42,629 nt of DNA from assembly GCA_019751895.1 (NCBI GenBank), contig JAIEMU010000002.1, positions 1 to 42,629 of the forward strand. The letters are read 5' to 3'. Both the position numbers and the translations under genes were made by a program. The stretch comes from Sphingobacteriaceae bacterium (GTDB lineage: Bacteria > Bacteroidota > Bacteroidia > Sphingobacteriales > Sphingobacteriaceae). Position 1 is the first letter of the stretch; every line of letters begins with the position of its first letter. Under the pieces are notes generated by a model. The model was not told where the DNA came from. It saw only the letters and a list, made by a program, of their open reading frames with translations, and did not search any database. This document shows, piece by piece, positions 9,137 through 18,343 of the stretch.

Positions 9137-9295
9137 ATGTCGATAGAAATAAAAATTACTTCCGCTAAGGAATACGAAAGAATCAGTATTGAATTATTTG
9201 AGTTACAAGAACAAGAAAACCTTACGCCTGCGGATTTGTTGCGAATTGACGCGATGATTTTAGCCACGCAGAAGTACGAAGATGAAGAATTGTGA
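9137..9295 (+). CDS. Small acidic protein resembling the N-terminus of HigA-type antitoxins
   Basis: This 52-residue frame has an ATG 9 bases after the previous stop and ends 4 bases before the next gene's ATG, so spacing supports a real gene. The composition is soluble and acidic with two predicted helices: ITSAKEYERISIELFELQ, then ENLTPADLLRIDAMILA, ending QKYEDEEL. This resembles the N-terminal helical segment of HigA-like antitoxins (Ixtxx-Y-xxA-..-L..-YE). The helix-turn-helix that should follow is missing and no toxin is adjacent. It may be a stand-alone peptide or a remnant. Function is unknown. Confidence 0.6.
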   Translation: MSIEIKITSAKEYERISIELFELQEQENLTPADLLRIDAMILATQKYEDEEL

Positions 9296-9299
9296 AAAA

Positions 9300-9890
9300 A
9301 TGAACCTTTTTTTGTTAAACGCGATTCATCAAGTGGAGCGCTTGACTGATGATGAAAAACATTTGATAACAAGCAATGTACAAACAAAAAAATATAAAAA
9401 AGGCGAATATCTACTTCATTCTGGCAAGGTAGCCAATCATGTTTATTTTATCGTTTCAGGCATCATTCGATTTTTCTTTTTTGATATTAATGGTAAAGAA
9501 ATAACAACTGTTTTTTTTAAAGAAAATGATTTTGTAACTAGTTTGATAAGTTTTAAGGAGTTTTCACCGAGCTCAGGAACATTACAAACGGAAACAGATT
9601 GTGAATTAATTGTAATCGAACGTAAGGCGTGGGATTTATTACAAGCACAAGCGCCAAATTGGAAAAAAGCGGTTAAAAAAATTACGGATGATTTTTTGAT
9701 GAATAAAGTTCGATTTCAACAATTTTTAATCCATCATGAGGCAAAAGACACTTACTTATTCCTTTTAAAAAAAGAACCAAATATTGTACAGCGTGTACCA
9801 ATAGGTCATCTTGCTTCTTATTTAGGGATTACTATTTATTCTCTAAGTCGTATTCGTAAACAAATTGTGAACGCTGATTTTTTGCCATAA
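9300..9890 (+). CDS. Crp/Fnr-family transcriptional regulator
   Basis: The protein has about 196 residues. A cyclic-nucleotide-binding-like beta-roll spans residues of about 20-125 (KKGEYLLHSGKVANHVYFIV, then GIIRFFF and the loop around DFVTSLISF). The PGEXXG-type phosphate cassette of true cAMP receptors is not conserved. The C-terminal winged helix (about 145-195) contains IGHLASYLGITIYSLSRIRK. Such proteins are one-component regulators in Bacteroidota, and the ligand is unknown. ATG 9300 lies 4 bases after the small ORF; an in-frame ATG at 9282 would overlap it. The NTF2-like gene starts 39 bases downstream and is a plausible target. Confidence 0.88.
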   Translation: MNLFLLNAIHQVERLTDDEKHLITSNVQTKKYKKGEYLLHSGKVANHVYFIVSGIIRFFFFDINGKEITTVFFKENDFVTSLISFKEFSPSSGTLQTETDCELIVIERKAWDLLQAQAPNWKKAVKKITDDFLMNKVRFQQFLIHHEAKDTYLFLLKKEPNIVQRVPIGHLASYLGITIYSLSRIRKQIVNADFLP

Positions 9891-9917
9891 GGCAAAATTA
9901 TACTTCAATTTCCACAG

Positions 9918-9925
9918 TATCTTTG
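9918..9925 (+). promoter_or_regulatory. -7 element (TATCTTTG) of the NTF2-like gene
   Basis: This exact TAnnTTTG match ends 4 bases before ATG 9930. No -33 box is found at normal spacing. If used, the mRNA would be leaderless. Confidence 0.5.
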
Positions 9926-9929
9926 TATT

Positions 9930-10844
9930 ATGAAAAATAAAACACGGATATTATGTTTACTGCTGTTGAGTGGGTCAACTACTTATTCACAAATAAATCG
10001 TATGAAAAATAAATTTGAATTAGAACAAAATACACATTTGGTATTGGCACAATATTATCGTTGGTATCAAGTGTACGAAGTTCCTTTTACTAAAAAAAGA
10101 ATTGAAAATCAGAAAGATATTTTAACGGATGATGTCGAAATAGTTTCACAAATGGGAACGAGCAAAGGCAAAGAAGGATTAGAAGATAGGTTAAAAGTGT
10201 TTGAAGGCTGGTTGAATGCTCATCACGTACAAAACACAAAAGTAACACAATTGGCTGACAAAAAATTATCTTTGGAAGCAGATATATTGTATCAAAACAT
10301 TCGACCTGATGCAAGTAAACACAGCTATACATTACATTATTCTACCATTTTACAAACAAGAAACAATGATTTGCCTCGTTTCGAAAAATTAGAATTAAAA
10401 CCTACTGGGGAAGTAAAAGAGTTTAATTTTGAGTCCGCTTACGTGGAAAATAGAGCAAAGTCTTTTATGCATTATTGGTTATATTTAATGGAAACCAACC
10501 AAAATGAATTGTTTAAAGAGCTATTGGCTTCAACTTTTAAATTGAACTTAAGTGATGGAAAACAGATAGAAAACTACCTGGATTTTGAAAAGTGGAAAAA
10601 CGCCGCAACCGCCAAAATAGCTACGAGCACACATCAATACAAAAATTTCAACGTACAAGAAACCGAAGAAGATGTATTCCTTGTATCTGTTGACTTTGAC
10701 TGGTTAGGAATTACAATTGATGGTAAAGAAATGACAGCCGAAACTCACCATGAGTGGATTCTGAAAAATGATAAAGATGATCGTTTTGCTAAAATGAAAG
10801 AGATGACGGTGACCATTATTAATCCTTTTGTAATTAAGCATTAA
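9930..10844 (+). CDS. Secreted protein with two NTF2/SnoaL-like domains
   Basis: The product has 304 residues. The N-terminal signal peptide (MKNKTRILCLLLLSG, then TTYSQ) predicts export. Residues of about 35-165 and 175-300 look like two copies of the SnoaL/NTF2 cone fold. Each has a long first helix followed by a short helix and antiparallel strands, with the pattern of a tryptophan or tyrosine near the helix and a terminal beta-hairpin (VQNTKVTQLADKKLSLEADI in the first). No catalytic residues can be assigned. The gene follows the Crp-type regulator on the same strand. Its stop overlaps the end of hutG on the other strand by 11 bases. Confidence 0.7.
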   Translation: MKNKTRILCLLLLSGSTTYSQINRMKNKFELEQNTHLVLAQYYRWYQVYEVPFTKKRIENQKDILTDDVEIVSQMGTSKGKEGLEDRLKVFEGWLNAHHVQNTKVTQLADKKLSLEADILYQNIRPDASKHSYTLHYSTILQTRNNDLPRFEKLELKPTGEVKEFNFESAYVENRAKSFMHYWLYLMETNQNELFKELLASTFKLNLSDGKQIENYLDFEKWKNAATAKIATSTHQYKNFNVQETEEDVFLVSVDFDWLGITIDGKEMTAETHHEWILKNDKDDRFAKMKEMTVTIINPFVIKH

Positions 10845-11811
10845 CTTTCACAAAATCGCTAATCAAATAGGCAATTGCTTTGGCAACTAATGGCGCTGTA
10901 TTGGCATTGTTTTCGAGTTGGATAGCGCCTTCGCAAAGGTGTAAATAGGTAAATTTTTTAGGACTATTGAGTACAAAACTTCTCACCTCGTTGAGCGTAA
11001 AGCCAGAAGGTGTTTGTGCGCTCGACAAAATATTTTCGATACTGTCCAAATCAATTTCCAAACCACAAGGGGTATCAGTTTGACTAATAAAGGAAAGCCA
11101 ATGTTGTAATTTGGATTGGTCGCTTTTTAGTAAATCATCAAAAAATATAGCCTTAATGTTCTCGCTTTTTGCGATTAAATCTAAAATGTTTTGGTTGTTA
11201 TAGTTTTGGTGTAAACCAAAAACTGAATAGTGCTTTAAATCTTTTTTTTCAATTGCCAAACTAAAACCATTTCCACTGTGTCGGCCTTCTGAGGGCGTTC
11301 TCAAATCGGCATGCGCATCAATATTGATGGTGTTAATGGCTTGTTTTAAAGCTTTGCTTGTTCCAGCAATAATGGGGTAAGCGTTGTTATGGCCACCGCC
11401 AATTACGATTGGAATTTTACCAGCAGCAACTATTTTCTCGATAATGGGCATTACCAAAATATCAATTTCACTTACCTTTTTTCGCAGTCCTTGTATTGTG
11501 TTTTCTAGGGGTTCTTCAATTTCAAAATAACCCAATAGGAGTAATTTTTTTCCAGTCAAAAATTCATTTTCTTGAAGATTTAACAAGGCTTTTAAAGCCG
11601 CTTGAAAAGCAGTTTTAGCACCTCCAATTCCACCATTTGCCCTTACGCCAATATCTTCGGGAATACCTAAAAGCACAAATTGGGCATTTGATTGCGAAAG
11701 TTCTCCCAAATTTGATATAGTGAGTGCTTGCTCACCAATTTTCGTCTCACCATCTCTTTGGCTTACAAGCATTAAGATGTCGTTTCTTGAAAACAATTTA
11801 AAGCTATCCAT
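10834..11811 (-). CDS. hutG: Formimidoylglutamase (arginase/ureohydrolase family)
   Basis: The 325-residue ureohydrolase has the manganese ligands in order: GGGHNN near residue 140, NIDAHADLR near 165 and EIDLDSIE near 250. In this context it probably hydrolyses N-formimidoyl-glutamate to glutamate and formamide, the last step of histidine degradation. It shares an 8-base overlap with hutI and so forms an operon with it. hutH and hutU are not in the window. Arginase or agmatinase activity cannot be excluded from sequence alone, but the neighbour and the divergent N-terminus favour HutG. Confidence 0.88.
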   Translation of the reverse strand: MDSFKLFSRNDILMLVSQRDGETKIGEQALTISNLGELSQSNAQFVLLGIPEDIGVRANGGIGGAKTAFQAALKALLNLQENEFLTGKKLLLLGYFEIEEPLENTIQGLRKKVSEIDILVMPIIEKIVAAGKIPIVIGGGHNNAYPIIAGTSKALKQAINTINIDAHADLRTPSEGRHSGNGFSLAIEKKDLKHYSVFGLHQNYNNQNILDLIAKSENIKAIFFDDLLKSDQSKLQHWLSFISQTDTPCGLEIDLDSIENILSSAQTPSGFTLNEVRSFVLNSPKKFTYLHLCEGAIQLENNANTAPLVAKAIAYLISDFVKVNA

Positions 11812-13045
11812 TATAAATTTTTCCGTTTAAAATGATGGTTTCTATTTGATTTTCGCCAAAACTATAGGGTAAAAAAGCGATGGAAGGCATTTTTTTGGTG
11901 ACAAATAAATTGGCTTTTTTGCCAATGGCAATACTTCCCAATTCGTTGCTCAATTGCATAGCCGCAGCTCCATTTATTGTGGCTGCATTGATGGCTTCTT
12001 GAGGCAACATTTTGAGTTTGACACACGCCAATGAAACGACAAAATTCATGTTGCCCGATGGCGTTGAACCTGGGTTATAATCGCTGGCAATGGCCAATGT
12101 TGCATTGGCTTGTATTAGACTTCTAGCGTTGGCAAAAGGAATGCCTAGATAAAACGAACAAGAAGGCAACAAAGTCGCGATGGTTTCACTGTTTGACAAA
12201 CTGTTAATCGTCTGTTCGTCTGTTTCTTCTAGGTGATCAACCGATATGGCATGATGTTTTACGCCTATCTGCACACCGCCCGATACCGCCAACTGATTGG
12301 CATGAATTTTTGGCTTTAAACCATATTTAGCACCTTCACTAAGCAAAAGATCGGTTTCCTCTACCGAGAAAAATCCATTTTCGCAAAATACATCCATATA
12401 ATCGGCGAGGTTTTCGGAAGCAACAAGGGGCAACATCTCGTTGATAATTAAATCTAAATAGCCTTTATGATTATTTTTATATTCGGTTGGATAGGTGTGT
12501 GCTGCCAAAAAAGTGGCTTTGATAGGTATTGGCGAATTTTGTTTCAATCGTTTGATTACCCTCAACATTTTTAGTTCACTTGCTACCGAAAGACCATATC
12601 CACTTTTTATTTCCAAAGCCCCCGTTCCTAGTTTGATGAGGTTTTGAAGACGAATGTTTGCACTTTCAAATAATTCATCTTCGGTAGCTAAGGCAAGTTT
12701 TTGTGCTGAATTTAAAATTCCGCCACCAGCTGCGGCAATTTCTTCATAGCTTTTGCCTTGTATTTTCATTACAAATTCTTCTTCACGAGAGGCTGCAAAA
12801 ACAATATGACTATGGCTATCGCACCAAGATGGAAAAACGTATTTTCCTTCAACAGAAAATGTATGGGGATGATTCCGTAAATTTTCAGGAAAGGAGTCCA
12901 TGCTGCCAAAATCTTTTATCAAATCGTTTTCAAGCAAGAGCCATGCATTTTCTAAAATGGGCAGTTGAGCCAATTCATTTCCTTTTAGCCTTAGCGTTTG
13001 CTTTGGGTGCAAACCCACAATTCCTTTGATGTGCGTGATGAGCAT
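11804..13045 (-). CDS. hutI: Imidazolonepropionase
   Basis: The 413-residue amidohydrolase hydrolyses 4-imidazolone-5-propionate to N-formimidoyl-glutamate. Metal-binding signs are the CDSHSHIVFAA motif near residue 75, LAAHTYP near 187, KIHANQLAVSGG near 242 and ASDYNPGSTPSGN near 330. Length matches the family (405-420). The start ATG immediately abuts the xth stop (13046), and the end overlaps hutG by 8 bases, so the three minus-strand genes are likely one transcript. Confidence 0.95.
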   Translation of the reverse strand: MLITHIKGIVGLHPKQTLRLKGNELAQLPILENAWLLLENDLIKDFGSMDSFPENLRNHPHTFSVEGKYVFPSWCDSHSHIVFAASREEEFVMKIQGKSYEEIAAAGGGILNSAQKLALATEDELFESANIRLQNLIKLGTGALEIKSGYGLSVASELKMLRVIKRLKQNSPIPIKATFLAAHTYPTEYKNNHKGYLDLIINEMLPLVASENLADYMDVFCENGFFSVEETDLLLSEGAKYGLKPKIHANQLAVSGGVQIGVKHHAISVDHLEETDEQTINSLSNSETIATLLPSCSFYLGIPFANARSLIQANATLAIASDYNPGSTPSGNMNFVVSLACVKLKMLPQEAINAATINGAAAMQLSNELGSIAIGKKANLFVTKKMPSIAFLPYSFGENQIETIILNGKIYNG

Positions 13046-13816
13046 TTAGTTTGAAATTTCGATTAAAATTGGACAATGATCGGAATGAACCGCATCAGGC
13101 AATATTTTTGCATTTTTTATACGTTCTACAAGCGGAAGACTTACCAAATGATAATCGATACGCCAACCTAAGTTTTTGCCTCTTGCACCTGCACGATAGC
13201 TCCACCACGAATAATGGTGTGGGTCGGGATTGAATTCACGAAAAACATCCGAAAATCCATTTTGGATGAATTTGTCCATCCACGCCCTTTCTTCTGGTAA
13301 AAAACCAGATGAATTGGCATTTGATTTTGGGTTATGTATGTCAATCGCCTTGTGGCAAATGTTGTAATCTCCTGAAACAATTAAATTGGGAAATTGGATT
13401 TTCAATGTAGAGATGTATCCTTCAAAAAAATCCATAAACGCATATTTTTTATCTTGCCTTTCGTCGCCACTTGAACCCGATGGAAAATAAACGCTCATCA
13501 ACGAAAACGTATCGAAATCCGCTCTTAGGACTCTGCCTTCGGCATCTATCCAATCTTCTCCACAACCATATTCAACATGTTTGGGTTTTATTTTGGTAAA
13601 TAAAGCTACGCCACTATACCCTTTTTTTTCGGCAGCAAACCAATAATGATGATAGCCCAATTGTTCGATAAGGGCAATAATTTCAGGAATTTGTTCTTGA
13701 AGCGCTTTTACTTCTTGTAGGCAAATCATGTCGGCTTTTGTGGCTTCTAACCAATTAAAAAAACCTTTGGTGCTTGCAGCCCTAATTCCGTTTACGTTGT
13801 AAGACAATATTTTCAT
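13046..13816 (-). CDS. xth: Exodeoxyribonuclease III
   Basis: The 256-residue AP endonuclease / 3'-5' exonuclease repairs abasic sites. Metal and catalytic motifs are all present: LSYNVNGIRAA at the N-terminus, CLQEVKA near residue 34, SGDYNICH near 146, WRIDYHLVS near 222 and the terminal HSDHCPI. The length is typical of the Xth/ExoA group. The gene lies directly upstream of hutI with no gap. It is divergent from miaB, with 110 bases between start codons. Confidence 0.96.
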   Translation of the reverse strand: MKILSYNVNGIRAASTKGFFNWLEATKADMICLQEVKALQEQIPEIIALIEQLGYHHYWFAAEKKGYSGVALFTKIKPKHVEYGCGEDWIDAEGRVLRADFDTFSLMSVYFPSGSSGDERQDKKYAFMDFFEGYISTLKIQFPNLIVSGDYNICHKAIDIHNPKSNANSSGFLPEERAWMDKFIQNGFSDVFREFNPDPHHYSWWSYRAGARGKNLGWRIDYHLVSLPLVERIKNAKILPDAVHSDHCPILIEISN

Positions 13817-13896
13817 GTTCGGGTAAAATTAGAAAAATATTTGATGAGTTTAGTAGGTTGTTTTCGTTTCCATAATTTCTTACAAATAAAATTCTG

Positions 13897-13904
13897 TATT
13901 TTTG
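13897..13904 (+). promoter_or_regulatory. -7 promoter element of miaB (TATTTTTG)
   Basis: This exact TAnnTTTG match lies 22 bases before the miaB ATG in the xth-miaB divergent gap. No convincing -33 TTG is seen. Confidence 0.5.
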
Positions 13905-13926
13905 TGCTTGATAAAAAAAATGTTGA

Positions 13927-15360
13927 ATGATTGAACTACCGACTACAGACAAAACCCACGATGAGGAGCGCCAAGGCGAAGCATTGGTAATAACCAAGCC
14001 AAGCCAACCAAATGGCCGAAAATTATACATAGAAAGCTATGGTTGTGCGATGAATTTTGCCGATAGTGAGATTGTAGCCTCTATTTTGGGAGATTCAGGT
14101 TTTGAAACCACCAACGATTACCAACAAGCGGATGTAATTTTTATAAATACTTGTTCGATACGAGACAATGCCGAGACGCGTGTCCGCAATCGACTGTCTC
14201 AATTTGGGGTGGAAAAAAGACGTAATCCTAAATTAATTGTTGGCGTACTGGGTTGCATGGCAGAACGATTAAAAGCCAAATTTTTGGAAGAAGAAAAATT
14301 GGTTGATGTAGTGGTTGGCCCTGATGCCTATCGCGATTTGCCACAACTATTAGACCAAGCCGAAGACGGTAGAAAAGCCGTTAACGTATTGCTGTCGAGA
14401 GAAGAAACCTATGCAGATATTAGTCCTGTACGTTTAAATAGCAACGGCATCACAGCCTTTATTTCCATCACCAGAGGTTGCGACAATATGTGTTCGTTTT
14501 GCGTAGTGCCTTTTACAAGAGGCCGAGAACGCAGCAGAAATCCTAGCTCTATTGTTGCAGAAGCCATTGATTTGTTTGAGAAAGGTTATCGTGAGGTAAC
14601 ACTTTTGGGGCAAAATGTGGATAGTTACAAATGGCACGAAAATCAAGAAATCCCTTTGGAAGATGACCCAACATCGGTAAATTTTGCACAATTATTGGCG
14701 ATGGTGGCGGTAATTAGTCCTGATTTGAGAATTAGATTTTCTACTTCTCATCCAAAAGACATTACCGACGAAGTATTGCATACCATTGCCAAATACGACA
14801 ACATTTGCAACTACATCCATTTACCCGTTCAATCGGGAAGTACGAGGATTTTGGAACTGATGAACAGAACCTATACCCGTGAATGGTATATTGAGCGTTT
14901 AGACGCCATCCGAAGAATTATTCCAGGTTGTTCTATTTCTTCCGACATCATTGCCGGTTTTTGCACCGAAACTGAAGAAGAGCATCAAGAAACTTTGAGC
15001 ATTATGGATTATGCCAAATTTAACTTTGCTTATACTTTTTCGTATTCAGAAAGACCAGGCACTTTAGCCGCTAGAAAATATGCAGATGATATACCTGAGG
15101 AGGTAAAAAGTCGCAGATTAGCCGAAATATTTAAAAAACAGCAAGAAGATTCTTTGGCTTGCTTAGAAGAGTTTGTAGGCAAAACGGTAAAAGTATTAAT
15201 TGAAGGACTTTCGAAAAAATCGGATAAAGAATATAGAGGTAGAAACGACGAAAACGCGATGGTAGTGTTCCCGATTACGGAAAGCGTAAAACCGGGCATG
15301 TATGCCAATGTATTTATCGAAAAATGTACTTCGGCTACATTGATAGGCAGAGTAGTCTAA
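13927..15360 (+). CDS. miaB: tRNA-2-methylthio-N6-dimethylallyladenosine synthase
   Basis: The 477-residue radical-SAM methylthiotransferase modifies A37 of tRNAs reading UNN codons. The N-terminal MTTase domain holds three cluster cysteines (YGC at residue 40, NTC near 76, LGC near 110). The radical-SAM motif is C185-x3-C189-x2-C192 within [15 protein letters not shown] domain closes the protein (about 415-477). The ATG at 13927 gives about a 30-residue acidic/basic lead before the first conserved strand, common in Bacteroidota. It heads a plus-strand cluster with the sigma-54 activator (39-base gap), lptE and secG. Confidence 0.97.
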   Translation: MIELPTTDKTHDEERQGEALVITKPSQPNGRKLYIESYGCAMNFADSEIVASILGDSGFETTNDYQQADVIFINTCSIRDNAETRVRNRLSQFGVEKRRNPKLIVGVLGCMAERLKAKFLEEEKLVDVVVGPDAYRDLPQLLDQAEDGRKAVNVLLSREETYADISPVRLNSNGITAFISITRGCDNMCSFCVVPFTRGRERSRNPSSIVAEAIDLFEKGYREVTLLGQNVDSYKWHENQEIPLEDDPTSVNFAQLLAMVAVISPDLRIRFSTSHPKDITDEVLHTIAKYDNICNYIHLPVQSGSTRILELMNRTYTREWYIERLDAIRRIIPGCSISSDIIAGFCTETEEEHQETLSIMDYAKFNFAYTFSYSERPGTLAARKYADDIPEEVKSRRLAEIFKKQQEDSLACLEEFVGKTVKVLIEGLSKKSDKEYRGRNDENAMVVFPITESVKPGMYANVFIEKCTSATLIGRVV

Positions 15361-15399
15361 TTTTGTTTTAACCTTTTTAATTGAAAACATATCGCCAAG

Positions 15400-16638
15400 A
15401 TGGATATTCAAGATATAAAAAATAGATTTGGTATAATTGGAAATTCTCCGTTATTAAACCGAGCCATTGACATTGCAAGACAGGTAGCTCCTACCGATAT
15501 GTCGGTTTTGGTGACGGGCGAAAGTGGCAGCGGTAAAGAGGTGTTTTCACATATTATTCATCAAATGAGTGCCCGCAAACATGGCGCTTTTATTGCCGTA
15601 AATTGTGGCGCTATTCCAGAAGGAACTATTGATTCGGAATTGTTTGGACACGAAAAAGGCTCTTTTACAGGTGCACATGAAGCTCGAAAAGGCTATTTTG
15701 AGGTAGCCAATGGCGGAACCATCTTTTTGGATGAAGTAGCCGAATTGCCAGTGGGCACACAAGCTAGATTGCTACGGATTTTAGAAAGTGGCGAATACCT
15801 TCGGGTAGGTTCTTCAAAAGTTCAAAAAACAGATGTGCGCATTGTAGCCGCAACCAATGTGGATGTGTATGATCGTGTAAAGTCAGGCAAATTTAGAGAA
15901 GATTTATATTATCGATTGAACACCGTTCCTTTGAAAATACCCGCATTAAACGAAAGAAAAGAAGATATTTATTTACTTTTCAGAAAGTTTTCAGCCGATT
16001 TTAGCGACAAATACCGCAGTCCGGGCATTCAGTTAGAGCCTGATGCGGTAACTACTTTGAGTAATTACAGTTGGCCGGGCAATATCCGTCAACTAAAAAA
16101 CATTGCTGAGCAAATTTGTGTATTGGAAAAAGAAAGACTGGTCAGTCAAACGGCTCTACTCAACTATATTCCAAACGAGCGAGTAGGTAATTTACCCGTA
16201 GCAATCAATCGAGAAAATAAAGACGAATTTTCGGAGCGAGATATTCTTTACAAAGTGCTTTTCGATATGAAAAAAGATATGATTGAGCTTAAAAAACTGG
16301 TTGCCGAAATCATTCGGAACGGAGGGAATACTTCCGCTTTGGTAGATGAGCAAACACATTATGTGAATCAATTGTATCAAGATATTGAAACCCCATTGAA
16401 CCACCATGTAGAAACCAGCTTAACGATAAAATCACCCCATCCACAAGCAGATGTGGAGGATGTGAATTTTACACAAGATGTGGAAGCGGAAGAAGAATCG
16501 TTATCATTGATAGAAAAAGAATCGGATTTGATACGAAAAGCCTTGATAAAACACAAAGGCAAACGAAAATTTGCAGCCCTTGAATTGGGAATTTCAGAAC
16601 GAACTTTATATCGAAAAATAAAAGAATTAAATTTATAG
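15400..16638 (+). CDS. Sigma-54-interacting AAA+ transcriptional activator
   Basis: The product has 412 residues. It has no N-terminal sensor or receiver domain; the AAA+ domain starts almost at once (Walker A GESGSGKE near residue 45). The sigma-54 contact loop reads GSFTGA (87-92) instead of the usual GAFTGA. Walker B is FLDEVAEL near 112, and the arginine-rich sensor segment is NIRQLKNI. Residues of about 250-370 form a variable, partly coiled acidic linker. A Fis-type helix-turn-helix ends the protein (FAALELGISERTLYRKIK). The gene is followed 2 bases later by lptE, suggesting translational coupling. Its target promoters are not known. Confidence 0.93.
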   Translation: MDIQDIKNRFGIIGNSPLLNRAIDIARQVAPTDMSVLVTGESGSGKEVFSHIIHQMSARKHGAFIAVNCGAIPEGTIDSELFGHEKGSFTGAHEARKGYFEVANGGTIFLDEVAELPVGTQARLLRILESGEYLRVGSSKVQKTDVRIVAATNVDVYDRVKSGKFREDLYYRLNTVPLKIPALNERKEDIYLLFRKFSADFSDKYRSPGIQLEPDAVTTLSNYSWPGNIRQLKNIAEQICVLEKERLVSQTALLNYIPNERVGNLPVAINRENKDEFSERDILYKVLFDMKKDMIELKKLVAEIIRNGGNTSALVDEQTHYVNQLYQDIETPLNHHVETSLTIKSPHPQADVEDVNFTQDVEAEEESLSLIEKESDLIRKALIKHKGKRKFAALELGISERTLYRKIKELNL

Positions 16639-16640
16639 CC

Positions 16641-17141
16641 ATGAAAAAATACCTCGTCATTACTTTTGCCTTGCTTTTGAGTGCTTGTAGCTATAAATTT
16701 AATGGAGCATCCATTCCTCCAGAAATGAAAACCATAAAAGTGTATTTTTTTGAAAACAATGCTACTTTGGTTGTGCCTTATTTAAGTCAACAGTTTACAG
16801 AGGATTTGAAAACACGAATACGAAACCAAACCAAGTTAAACATTATTCAAACCGAGGCTCATGGTGCTTTTGAAGGGCGAATTACAGCATATTCTATTAA
16901 CCCTGTGGCCATCCAAAACAATGCAAATCCAGTTCCTGGAGCCAATAGAATGAGCATAACGGTAAGCGTAAAATACACCAACGAGATCAATCCAAAAAAC
17001 AATTACGAAGAAAGTTTTACAAGGTTTAAGGATTTTGTTTTGGGTTCGCAAAGCTTACAGAGTTTAGAAGCACAATTGATAAAAGATATAAATGTGCAGT
17101 TGACCGAAGATATTTTTAATAGAGCTTTTGCACAATGGTAG
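16641..17141 (+). CDS. lptE: LPS-assembly lipoprotein LptE
   Basis: The 166-residue product begins with a lipoprotein signal (hydrophobic run then LLLSAC, Cys about 16) and the family phrase SYKFNGASIPPEMKTI. LptE plugs the LptD barrel in the outer membrane and helps place lipopolysaccharide. The pattern of two helices over a four-strand sheet is compatible with the predicted secondary structure. The start is 2 bases after the sigma-54 activator. No lptD is in the window. Confidence 0.88.
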   Translation: MKKYLVITFALLLSACSYKFNGASIPPEMKTIKVYFFENNATLVVPYLSQQFTEDLKTRIRNQTKLNIIQTEAHGAFEGRITAYSINPVAIQNNANPVPGANRMSITVSVKYTNEINPKNNYEESFTRFKDFVLGSQSLQSLEAQLIKDINVQLTEDIFNRAFAQW

Positions 17142-17175
17142 CTATAAATAAACTTACAATTATTATATTAGCACC

Positions 17176-18333
17176 GTGGAAATAACAACAGATTTAAAAA
17201 ATAGATTAGCGACCTTGATTTCTTCACCTGATTTGGTGCGGTTAAATGATGCGGAATGGCTTAAAAATCTGGTTGAAAAATATCCTTATTTCGAGCCTTT
17301 GCATCTTTTGTTGGCAAAAGCTACTCAAAACACATCTTTTTTTGAACAAAACTGCAATAAAGCAGCTTTTTTTGGAAATAGAGCGCTTTTGTATCAGCTT
17401 TTGCATCATCCTAAAGAACTTAAAAGTCAGTTTTTAAACGCAAACGATACGAATGTTATTGTTGAAGAAATAATTTCAAGCGACAATTCAGTAGAAATAT
17501 TTGAGGAAATTTCGGAAGTAAATTTTGTTCCCCAAGCGCAAAAAAATGGGGAAGAAATCTCTACCGAAAACGCAAGTCAAGAGGAAGAAGTGTTTGAAGA
17601 AATTTCGGAAGTAAATTTTATTGCTGAGGAAAGTATTTACGAAGAAGAAACGCTTTTGGAAGAAATTTCTATTGAAAACGCAAGTCAAGAGGAAGTGTTT
17701 GAAGAAATTTCGGAAGTAAATTTCACCACAAACACCACAATTCCTGTAAATATTGAGGAGCCTTTTGTAGAAACCTTATACGAAAACGAAGAAAATACGG
17801 ATTTAGAAACGGTTGTCAAAAAAGAGCAAGCAAATCCAGCCGAAGACACTCAAAAGATAAGTAAATACGATGATGATAAATTGCCGTATTCTTTTTTGTG
17901 GTGGCTTTCTAAAACCAGAAGAGAATATCAAGAATCGTTTCAACCCTATGTTTTTACTAAAAAAGGATCGCTAGACCATCAATATGTTGAGCATGTCTTT
18001 CATTTACAAACACCTTTTCACGAAAAGGATTTAAACGAAAGACCGATAAAGGCAAAAAACGAAAATAGAAGAGATATTAAAATTATAGATAATTTTATTG
18101 CCGCCGACCCACAAATAAGACCTTTAGCGGGTGAAAAAATTGACAACGAGAATAAGGGCAAGAAAAGTGCAGAGGATAAAAACGATGTCGTTTCCGAAAC
18201 TTTAGCCGCTATTTATACCGAACAGATGCTTTATCAAAAGGCAATAGACATTTATAAAAAATTAAGTTTGAAGTTTCCAGAAAAAAGCCGTTACTTTGCC
18301 AAAATTATTAAATCTTTAGAAAAAAAAATGTAA
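17176..18333 (+). CDS. Acidic protein with internal repeats and a C-terminal TPR-like helix pair
   Basis: The product has 385 residues and no assigned function. A GTG at 17176 is the only sensible start; it lies 34 bases after lptE. Residues 1-80 are helical (PYFEPLHLLLAKATQN resembles a TPR helix). Residues of about 95-215 are very acidic and contain three copies of VFEEISEVNF (see 17500-17723). Residues of about 235-255 have a conserved-looking SFLWWLSKTRREY. The C-terminus is a TPR-like pair (ETLAAIYTEQMLYQKAIDIY, then KKLSLKFPEKSRYFAKII). It sits between lptE and secG in a cluster common in Bacteroidota, so an envelope or secretion role is possible. No signal peptide is seen. Confidence 0.8.
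   Translation: MEITTDLKNRLATLISSPDLVRLNDAEWLKNLVEKYPYFEPLHLLLAKATQNTSFFEQNCNKAAFFGNRALLYQLLHHPKELKSQFLNANDTNVIVEEIISSDNSVEIFEEISEVNFVPQAQKNGEEISTENASQEEEVFEEISEVNFIAEESIYEEETLLEEISIENASQEEVFEEISEVNFTTNTTIPVNIEEPFVETLYENEENTDLETVVKKEQANPAEDTQKISKYDDDKLPYSFLWWLSKTRREYQESFQPYVFTKKGSLDHQYVEHVFHLQTPFHEKDLNERPIKAKNENRRDIKIIDNFIAADPQIRPLAGEKIDNENKGKKSAEDKNDVVSETLAAIYTEQMLYQKAIDIYKKLSLKFPEKSRYFAKIIKSLEKKM
17500..17723 (+). repeat. Three in-frame copies of an acidic repeat
   Basis: A 26-27-base unit (TTTGARGAAATTTCGGAAGT and the following AAATTT) starts at 17500, 17593 and 17698. The second and third copies also share the preceding stretch starting GAAAACGCAAGTCAAGAGG, apart from a 3-base indel. The periods are 93 and 105 bases. 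All copies keep the reading frame. Confidence 0.9.
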
Positions 18334-18343
18334 TCCATATATT

